In this document: positions 1 to 4,512 of the stretch, piece after piece | How the letters are laid out: every line of letters starts with the position of its first letter | Position numbering within the stretch: position 1 is the first letter of the stretch | Assembly (NCBI GenBank): GCA_019594305.1 | Contig: JAFDTZ010000135.1 | Coordinates: 1-5,257 of the forward strand | Length of the DNA: 5,257 nucleotides | Source: Thermoplasmata archaeon | Lineage (GTDB): Archaea > Thermoplasmatota > Thermoplasmata > Halarchaeoplasmatales > Halarchaeoplasmataceae | Reading direction: 5' to 3' | Translations under genes and position numbers: made by a program | The notes under the pieces: model-generated | What the model was told of the DNA's origin: nothing | Database searches by the model: none | What the model saw: only the letters and a program-made list of their open reading frames with translations

Positions 1-186
1 ATAGATGCCGGTCACTATTGGGTGGTAATAGAGGTAGCTGATGATGGAACATATTTTCCCTTCGGCGTCGTTGATCCTTTCATAGAAGACGCCGGATGGC
101 TTAGTTTCGATGGAGCGGACTGGCAAACCTTGCCTGAAGCTAATCCTGACCTCGACTACTCATGGATGCTCGAAGTTTATGTCGAA
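1..186 (+). repeat. Module A, copy 1 (C-terminal part only)
   Basis: These 62 codons align over their length with 2047-2232. Shared features are a YW in a hydrophobic strand, FPFG, a GWLSFD motif followed by a DW pair, and a final SWxLE strand. The module resembles beta-sandwich repeats of large secreted proteins. No specific family name is claimed. Its N-terminal two thirds lie upstream of the window. Confidence 0.8.
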
Positions 187-3060
187 CTAGCCCCCGGTGA
201 CCCGCCGGAGATCACGCTGACACAACCAGTCGGAGGAGAAGAATGGGTGGCTCATACCGAGGAAAATATAACATGGACTACAGAGGTAGGAGAGGATCCT
301 ATAAGCCATGTAAATCTGGAATACAGTGCCGACGCAGGTGTCACCTGGGCAAATATCGATACCGGTCTAGATGATGCCGGCGAGTATGCATGGACTATAC
401 CAAATGAAAACAGTGAACAATGTCTAGTACGTGCTACAGTCGTGGATACCGCCGGTCGTTCATCCGAGAATGTAAGCGGTGAATTCGAGATAAGTGGATT
501 CCCACCCGCATCACCACAGAATCTTATAGTAGAGCATCACAGTACAACTGTACTGTTCGAAGATGATGTGGAAGGCGGAGACCTCGGCTACATCACGGCA
601 ACTTCACATCCTGAAGCGAGTGAATGGGGCATACGCCAGCACGGAGCTTCTTCCGGCGTAAATTCATGGGACTTCGGAGACGGTGAGTTCAACAAAGAAC
701 CTGATCATGGCATGTTGAGCTCCCTGGTAACTCCTGAAATTGAGATACCTGCGGATGCGGACCAAGATTACGGCGCTTTATTCACTTTCCAGCACTGGCG
801 AGACTTCGGCGATGAAGGGCTCTTCGATGGCGGAAACGTAAAAGTATCGTGGGCAGGTCTGGAAGGTCCTTGGTATATTGTTACACCCCAAGAAGGTTAT
901 GACGGTGAGATATGGGACCAGTCTGATAATCCTCTAGCTGGTCAACCCGGCTGGGGTGGTTCGTCCGACTGGACTACCGCAACCCTCGACCTGACGGTGT
1001 TAATAGGTGAGACAATCCACGTACGCTGGGATGCAGGCATCGAGGACTTCGACGGTGGTGAAGGCGCAGGATGGCGTGTCGATGAGATATACATGGATGT
1101 GCTGTTACCTGAAGCAGAGGATACCGATGACAACCTTCTAACATGGGATTCGAGCCCTGATGAGGATATAGGCGAAGTAAGCCACTACAATATTTACCGT
1201 TCGAATGAGTCCGATGGCACCTATGATCACATAGGCAGTGTTGTTTCAGACGGCTCTGTACAATACCAGTATCTCGACATTGGAAGGGGAACGGCAGATG
1301 AAGTTTACTGGTGGTACATCGTACGTGCCGTAGGAGCAAACGGTCTAGAAGAACAGAATGAAGATGCCAAACAGGAACCTGGCGACCCAGGCGTGACACC
1401 ACCTTCCATCACACTAACTCACCCAGTCGGTGGTGAAGAGTGGAATGCTGGTACTTCGGAAGATATCACATGGACATCAAACGAAGGAGACTATATCATT
1501 GACTATATTAACATCTGGTTCAGCCCTGACAACGGAGATACATGGAGCACTGTAGCTACCTATCTTAACGACACCGGTACTTTCACATGGGCAGTACCCG
1601 ATATACACACATCCGAAGCTTTTATACGCACACGAGTTGTCGATACAGCAGGACGCTGGAGCGAGGACGAAAGCGAGGTCTTTGATATACTTGGAACACC
1701 GGTGACGCCCCCGATGAATTTAACGGTTGAATATGTTGAATATCTGGGTGAAGATTGGCATTGGATGTACCCAACAGGACATCGAGAAATTACACCTGAA
1801 AATTCTATCGGTCTTTCCGGTGAAGGGTATTGGTACGGTGCGATCAGAACAGAACTCCCCGCTGGACTAATAACCGATATTGCATACTTCGACTTCGATG
1901 AAGCCGACCATGTAAGGGCGATGGTTTACACAGACGCTGGTACTCCTGCGAATCCAGAACCCGGCGATCTGATCGCAGAGACTGAAGTAGTTACCGACCT
2001 AGGTAACATGGTTTGGCTAGAGATGGCTATTTTGGAACCTGTGTTCATAGAGTCTGATGACTACTGGATAATACTGGCGATATACGATATTGGAGATGGG
2101 TTCTTCCCGTTCGGTGCGATTGAACCCTACGTAGCCGACACAGGATGGCTCAGTTTCGATATGGTTGATTGGGATGAGACCATAGATTACGGACTCGACC
2201 TTAGCTGGACATTGGAGGCACTTGTCCTGGATATAGATGTAGTAGGCGACAATGATAACCATATTTCATGGGGTGCGAGCCCGGATGAAACCCCAGGAAC
2301 CGTCAGTCACTACAATATATACCGTTCGGAAGTTCAGTCAGGTCCATGGGATGAAAGTACTCTCATAGACAGTGTACCCGCCAAGGGAAGTGAAGCGGCT
2401 ATATATTCATACATCGACATCGACAGGGGAACAGCGGACAATGTTTGGTGGTGGTATGTAGTACGTGCTGAAGGCTACAATTGGTACGAGGATCAAAACA
2501 CCGACGCCGTACAGGAACCCGATGCACCCATAGATACCTTCGATATACCACTCTATGCGGGCGGTGATGCGGATGGTTGGAACTTTGTTTCCTTCAACCT
2601 GATACCGTCCGATACGTCGCTGGAAGCGATACTAGAAGATCCCATATACGGGGTATCTGGGAACTACGACAAGTTGATGTACTACGATGCCGTCCATGGA
2701 GAATGGAGTTCATACGTACCCGGAAGAGCCGAACGATTCAATAGCTTGGATACGTGGAATCATCACATGGGTATATGGATACACATGACCACCACGGATA
2801 CACTTACCATACAAGGTAATGCACCGGCAAGCACGGATTTGAATTTGCATCCAGGCTGGACGATGGTCGGTCTCCCGAGTGAGGCTGCAGGTAACCATGG
2901 ACTACCCGGAGGAGTTGATGTGATCGGTTACTTCGACGGAACACAAGTGTACAATCTAGCGTACGACAACAGCCCAGATCTATTCTTATTCGAACCTGGA
3001 CAAGGTTACTGGATACACAACCCCACAGATGCTGCCATAGTATGGACTGTAAACTACTAA
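1..3060 (+). CDS. Large modular secreted/surface protein, 3' part (5' end outside window)
   Basis: Frame 1 is open from base 1 to the TAA at 3058-3060, giving 1019 visible residues. The in-frame GTG at 22 is not the start, because the seven codons before it align with a second copy of the same module at 2047 (IDAGHYW versus IESDDYW). Visible modules are: end of jelly-roll-like module A (1-186), Kre9/KNH-like Ig module (208-492), MAM/immune-inhibitor-A-like module (about 550-1101), FnIII-like module (1126-1380), second Kre9-like module (1405-1689), full A module (1738-2232), second FnIII-like module (2251-2520), and a two-half C-terminal domain (2575-3057). There is no C-terminal membrane helix or sorting signal; the chain ends AIVWTVNY. 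Sequons include NIT, NVS, NES, NDT and NLT. The protein is very acidic, with only five lysines and one cysteine visible. An adhesive, S-layer-associated or carbohydrate-binding role outside the cell is inferred. A catalytic domain, for example a protease, could lie upstream. The substrate is unknown. Confidence 0.9.
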   Translation: MDAGHYWVVIEVADDGTYFPFGVVDPFIEDAGWLSFDGADWQTLPEANPDLDYSWMLEVYVELAPGDPPEITLTQPVGGEEWVAHTEENITWTTEVGEDPISHVNLEYSADAGVTWANIDTGLDDAGEYAWTIPNENSEQCLVRATVVDTAGRSSENVSGEFEISGFPPASPQNLIVEHHSTTVLFEDDVEGGDLGYITATSHPEASEWGIRQHGASSGVNSWDFGDGEFNKEPDHGMLSSLVTPEIEIPADADQDYGALFTFQHWRDFGDEGLFDGGNVKVSWAGLEGPWYIVTPQEGYDGEIWDQSDNPLAGQPGWGGSSDWTTATLDLTVLIGETIHVRWDAGIEDFDGGEGAGWRVDEIYMDVLLPEAEDTDDNLLTWDSSPDEDIGEVSHYNIYRSNESDGTYDHIGSVVSDGSVQYQYLDIGRGTADEVYWWYIVRAVGANGLEEQNEDAKQEPGDPGVTPPSITLTHPVGGEEWNAGTSEDITWTSNEGDYIIDYINIWFSPDNGDTWSTVATYLNDTGTFTWAVPDIHTSEAFIRTRVVDTAGRWSEDESEVFDILGTPVTPPMNLTVEYVEYLGEDWHWMYPTGHREITPENSIGLSGEGYWYGAIRTELPAGLITDIAYFDFDEADHVRAMVYTDAGTPANPEPGDLIAETEVVTDLGNMVWLEMAILEPVFIESDDYWIILAIYDIGDGFFPFGAIEPYVADTGWLSFDMVDWDETIDYGLDLSWTLEALVLDIDVVGDNDNHISWGASPDETPGTVSHYNIYRSEVQSGPWDESTLIDSVPAKGSEAAIYSYIDIDRGTADNVWWWYVVRAEGYNWYEDQNTDAVQEPDAPIDTFDIPLYAGGDADGWNFVSFNLIPSDTSLEAILEDPIYGVSGNYDKLMYYDAVHGEWSSYVPGRAERFNSLDTWNHHMGIWIHMTTTDTLTIQGNAPASTDLNLHPGWTMVGLPSEAAGNHGLPGGVDVIGYFDGTQVYNLAYDNSPDLFLFEPGQGYWIHNPTDAAIVWTVNY
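208..492 (+). repeat. Kre9/KNH-like Ig-type module, copy 1
   Basis: The motif ITLTQPVGGEEW, then ITWT, a YSxDxGxTW strand, a WTIP strand and VVDTAGRSSE match the Ser-Thr-rich Kre9/KNH-type beta-sandwich family often repeated in archaeal surface proteins. It aligns without gaps to 1405-1689, with a constant offset of 1197 nt. By hand count about 45 of 94 residues are identical. It carries the only cysteine visible in the protein (EQCLVR); copy 2 has alanine there. Confidence 0.82.
550..1101 (+). other. MAM / immune-inhibitor-A-like lectin module inside the surface protein
   Basis: A region of about 184 residues opens with LFEDDVEGGD. It contains a 'SSLVTPEIEIP' strand, FTFQHWRDF, a DGGNVKVSW strand, ITPQEGY, the loop NPLAGQPGWGG, and closes with GAGWRVDEIYMDV. 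This order, especially the NPLAGQPG loop and the terminal GWxxDEI strand, is typical of the MAM-like beta-sandwich attached to M6 (immune inhibitor A) peptidases and many archaeal and bacterial secreted proteins. The Asp/Gly-rich loops would suit calcium binding, which is an inference. It sits where the following unit has module A instead. Confidence 0.7.
1126..1380 (+). repeat. FnIII-like module, copy 1
   Basis: The motif LTWDSSPDE, then VSHYNIYRS, a YxDIGRGTADEVYWWYIVRAV strand and a closing 'EEQNEDAKQEP' match a fibronectin type III-like fold, with the NIYRS strand and tyrosine/tryptophan-rich F strand. It pairs with 2251-2520. The bases for SHYNIYRS are almost identical in the two copies, 20 of 21 over 1183-1203 versus 2308-2328. 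Confidence 0.8.
1405..1689 (+). repeat. Kre9/KNH-like Ig-type module, copy 2
   Basis: Second copy of the Kre9-like module: ITLTHPVGGEEW, DITWTS, FSPDNGDTW, FTWAVP and RVVDTAGRWSE. The exact equality of length with copy 1 indicates an internal duplication with later divergence. Confidence 0.82.
1738..2232 (+). repeat. Module A, copy 2 (complete)
   Basis: A predicted all-beta module of about 165 residues, starting near GEDWHWMYPTG and ending SWTLEALV. Its C-terminal 62 residues repeat the start of the window. The pattern is: a strand naming the subject (ITDIAYFDFD), a 'VYTDAGTPANPEPGDLIAET' segment, then W-rich strands. It recalls jelly-roll accessory modules in bacterial and archaeal surface proteins, but the assignment is by pattern only. 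Confidence 0.75.
2251..2520 (+). repeat. FnIII-like module, copy 2
   Basis: Second FnIII-like copy: ISWGASPDE, VSHYNIYRS, YIDIDRGTADNVWWWYVVRAEG and a closing DQNTDAVQEP. It is slightly longer than copy 1 because of a few extra residues around STLIDSVPAKGSE. It leads directly into the C-terminal domain. Confidence 0.8.
2575..3057 (+). other. C-terminal domain of the surface protein, two related halves
   Basis: The first half starts GWNFVSFNLIPSD, contains GNYDKLMYYD and SYVPGRAERFNSLD, and ends MGIWIHM. The second half starts at 2854 with GWTMVGLPS, contains VIGYFDGTQ and ends QGYWIHN. Each half thus runs from GW(N/T) to G(I/Y)WIH, so the domain looks like an internal duplication. From memory this is a recurrent C-terminal domain of big secreted proteins in Thermoplasmatota-type archaea. 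Its function is not known to me. It may serve in export or attachment, as no other anchor is visible. Confidence 0.65.
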
Positions 3061-3073
3061 AACCCCAAACCCC

Positions 3074-3092
3074 TTTCCCTTTTTCTATTTTT
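3074..3092 (+). terminator. T-rich transcription terminator of the surface-protein gene
   Basis: Fourteen bases after the stop codon the + strand becomes pyrimidine-rich, with two runs of five T (3080-3084 and 3088-3092) and no hairpin. Oligo-T tracts without stem-loops are typical of archaeal termination. It is immediately preceded by a tandem AAACCCC AAACCCC. Confidence 0.6.
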
Positions 3093-3130
3093 ACTAAACG
3101 TTTCGGGTGATTGAAACTTCACTGGTTAGG

Positions 3131-3148
3131 AAGGCAAAACTATTTATA
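3131..3148 (+). promoter_or_regulatory. Archaeal promoter (BRE + TATA box) for the operon
   Basis: The purine-rich AAGGCAAAAC (3131-3140) directly precedes TATTTATA (3141-3148), matching an archaeal BRE plus TATA box. A start of transcription about 25 bases downstream, near 3170, would leave a leader of about 50 nt before the ATG at 3222. The box lies inside the 5' extension of the open frame (TTG at 3111), which argues against that longer start. Confidence 0.6.
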
Positions 3149-3175
3149 CCTTGTATGCTTTAGACTGATTATAGG

Positions 3176-3186
3176 CTTTAAAATAA
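3176..3186 (+). promoter_or_regulatory. Second, weaker TATA-like element
   Basis: CTTTAAAATAA resembles a TATA box and would place initiation near 3206, giving a leader of only about 16 nt. Short leaders are common in this group of archaea. The sequence cannot show which element is used; the upstream TATTTATA with its purine-rich flank looks better. Confidence 0.3.
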
Positions 3187-3207
3187 ACTTTAAGCAAGAT
3201 GAAGTTT
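3185..3207 (+). promoter_or_regulatory. Candidate operator: AAACTT-N11-AAGTTT inverted repeat
   Basis: AAACTT at 3185-3190 and its reverse complement AAGTTT at 3202-3207 are separated by 11 bases, lying between the TATA boxes and the start codon. A further half-site at 3114-3121 (AAACTTCA) pairs exactly with TGAAGTTT at 3200-3207, so the half-sites flank the promoter. This is a plausible autoregulatory site for the dimeric winged-helix protein encoded next. The half-sites are short and AT-rich, so chance is possible. Confidence 0.3.
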
Positions 3208-3212
3208 TAACC

Positions 3213-3216
3213 GGTG
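3213..3216 (+). promoter_or_regulatory. Weak ribosome binding site for the winged-helix gene
   Basis: GGTG, five bases before the ATG at 3222, matches part of the archaeal anti-Shine-Dalgarno complement (GGAGGTGA). It supports the ATG at 3222 over the TTG at 3111, which has no such motif at good spacing. Confidence 0.4.
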
Positions 3217-3221
3217 TAGAG

Positions 3222-3815
3222 ATGAGAAAGAAGCAGTTTGGCAGGTATGCTTATGTCCTTGGAAAAACACACTCATTGGACATCCTAGAACTTATTCAAT
3301 CCATGGGTTGGAGTAAAGCTAGTGATATTGCTAAAGAACTAGATCTGCATGTTGCCACGGCTTCGAAATATCTAGCCGAGTTGGAAGAGATAAAGGTTCT
3401 TGAGGTGCGTAGGGTTAAGGGAAAAACAAGGATGGTGCTTGAATACCGTTTAAAGGACCCTAAGATCAATTTGAATCTAGACCTGTCTGCAACCGACGTT
3501 AATCCTGATATCAAGGATGAAGTAACTGATTTTTACAGGGATATATACAAATCACTCCTAAATCTTACAGAATCTATCTATGGTATAATTCCCACTAATC
3601 TAGATGAAAATACTACTAAAAAAGAGAGTATTACGGAATCTCTTAGACGTTTACTCGAATACAACGAAGAAAGGATGGGGCTCGTTCCGACCCAGAGATT
3701 GGTATGCAGAGCATGTGAACCGGTAGTCGTCAACCATAATAAATTGGTGGAGGAACAAGATCCCTTCAAGGATTTACCTTCCAGATATTTCGAAATACTT
3801 AAGGAGGATGTATAG
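3222..3815 (+). CDS. Winged-helix (ArsR-like) transcriptional regulator with CxxC-containing C-terminal region
   Basis: The protein has 197 residues. Residues 17-80 form a winged helix: helix SLDILELIQSM, helix SKASDIAKEL, recognition helix around HVATASKYLAELEEI, then a basic wing (EVRRVKGKTR) and the strand MVLEYRL. The DNA-binding role is therefore well supported at family level. The remaining 115 or so residues are mostly helical with no family I recognise. They contain a single CxxC (C162, C165) just after GLVPTQRL, and could dimerise, bind metal or a ligand, or dock on a neighbour. The ATG at 3222 is chosen because of the GGTG motif and because the promoter lies inside any longer version; starting at TTG 3111 would add 37 residues. 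It heads an operon with two KaiC-like genes and overlaps the next gene by one base. Autoregulation is inferred. ArsR-like is a fold-level label; MarR- or TrmB-type cannot be excluded. Confidence 0.85.
   Translation: MRKKQFGRYAYVLGKTHSLDILELIQSMGWSKASDIAKELDLHVATASKYLAELEEIKVLEVRRVKGKTRMVLEYRLKDPKINLNLDLSATDVNPDIKDEVTDFYRDIYKSLLNLTESIYGIIPTNLDENTTKKESITESLRRLLEYNEERMGLVPTQRLVCRACEPVVVNHNKLVEEQDPFKDLPSRYFEILKEDV
3801..3808 (+). promoter_or_regulatory. Strong Shine-Dalgarno site for the KaiC-like gene
   Basis: AAGGAGGA sits inside the last codons of the winged-helix gene, with AGGAGG ending seven bases before the GTG at 3815. It fixes the GTG as start and suggests translational coupling. The ATG at 3808 overlaps this site and is in a different frame, so it is not the start. 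Confidence 0.75.
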
Positions 3816-4504
3816 TGAAAAGATTAAAGAGTGGAATTAAAGGCATGGACAGGATGATTGACGGAGGTTTTCCCGAGGGAACGGTAAACCTATTGAAAGG
3901 ACCTACGGGCAGCGCAAAAACACTTTTCGGACTTCAATTCATTCAGGGGGGTATCAGAGAAGGGGAAAAAGGACTACTTTTATCATTGGAAGAAAGTCGA
4001 AAGAATATACAAAGGGCGGTAGAATCCTTTTCACTCGATTGGAAACCTTACGAGACAGGAAGGTCATATCTCATCGATTATGGGGAGATAAGGCGCGGTG
4101 ATCTAGAAAATTCCCTCATAAGCTTTCGCGAACTGCAGGAATTCCTGAATAATTTCCTTACCGATGAAAAGATACACAGGCTTGTTATCGACTCCATCAG
4201 TGCTATCTCTTTATATTACACCACACCTGAAAAATTGAGAAAGAATCTTTTCGAGTTCTCACGTTTTTTGAAGGAGAAAGACGTCGTTTCACTGTTAATA
4301 TCGGAAAGCGATAACTCACGGTTAAATGTAGAAGGTTTTGTGTCTGATTCAGTGATAAATCTCTACTACGAAGATTTTGAAGGAGAATTCCGAAGGAGCG
4401 TAAAGATAACTAAGATGAGATTCACAAAGCACGATCCGTACAAACATCCATTCCTGATAATGGACGGCGGTATAGACATATCGGTGGAGGAAACATTAAG
4501 GTGA
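3815..4504 (+). CDS. Single-domain KaiC-like (RecA-superfamily) ATPase
   Basis: The protein has 229 residues, the size of one KaiC domain. It opens with the family signature LKSGIKGMDRMIDGGFPEG (substrate strand and loop before the P-loop). Walker A is GPTGSAKT (29-36), with alanine where most members have the second glycine. The paired catalytic glutamates are E59-E60 (LSLEES), and Walker B is LVID (123-126) followed by serine. The C-terminal KaiC signature is present as VKITKMRFTKH (196-206) and the final IMDGGI strand. ATP binding and probably hydrolysis are supported by these residues. KaiC-like proteins usually assemble into hexameric rings in the cytoplasm, and archaeal members have been proposed as signalling hubs. 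The GTG start overlaps the upstream TAG by one base behind a strong Shine-Dalgarno, so it is co-translated with the winged-helix regulator. It is not the archaellum ATPase ArlH as far as context shows: no arl genes are seen. The specific partner is unknown. Confidence 0.9.
   Translation: MKRLKSGIKGMDRMIDGGFPEGTVNLLKGPTGSAKTLFGLQFIQGGIREGEKGLLLSLEESRKNIQRAVESFSLDWKPYETGRSYLIDYGEIRRGDLENSLISFRELQEFLNNFLTDEKIHRLVIDSISAISLYYTTPEKLRKNLFEFSRFLKEKDVVSLLISESDNSRLNVEGFVSDSVINLYYEDFEGEFRRSVKITKMRFTKHDPYKHPFLIMDGGIDISVEETLR
4498..4504 (+). promoter_or_regulatory. Ribosome binding site for the third operon gene
   Basis: AAGGTGA overlaps the TGA stop of the KaiC-like gene and lies eight bases before the ATG at 4513. 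It matches the complement of the archaeal 16S rRNA 3' end well, supports that start and shows that the gene belongs to the same operon. Confidence 0.65.
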
Positions 4505-4512
4505 TACTTTAG

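Noticed and set aside
22..24. GTG at 22 as the start of the surface protein
   Set aside because: The frame is open upstream to base 1 and those codons align with the internal repeat at 2047, so the gene begins outside the window.
974..1402. Minus-strand open frame of 142 codons, and other minus-strand frames within 942-2898
   Set aside because: They are antisense to well-supported repeat modules, rich in His/Ser/Arg/Leu as expected of a shadow frame, and show no recognisable motif.
3060..3073. Tandem AAACCCC AAACCCC after the surface-protein stop, resembling a telomere repeat or start of an array
   Set aside because: There are only two units and they run straight into the T-rich terminator; chance or part of the terminator is simpler.
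3111..3221. N-terminal extension of the winged-helix protein from TTG 3111
   Set aside because: The extension contains the TATA box, has no ribosome binding site at its start, and adds 37 residues unlike the rest of the domain.
3815..4504. KaiC-like gene as the archaellum ATPase ArlH (FlaH)
   Set aside because: No archaellum genes flank it, and the intact EE pair and TKMRFTKH signature fit general KaiC-like proteins better.
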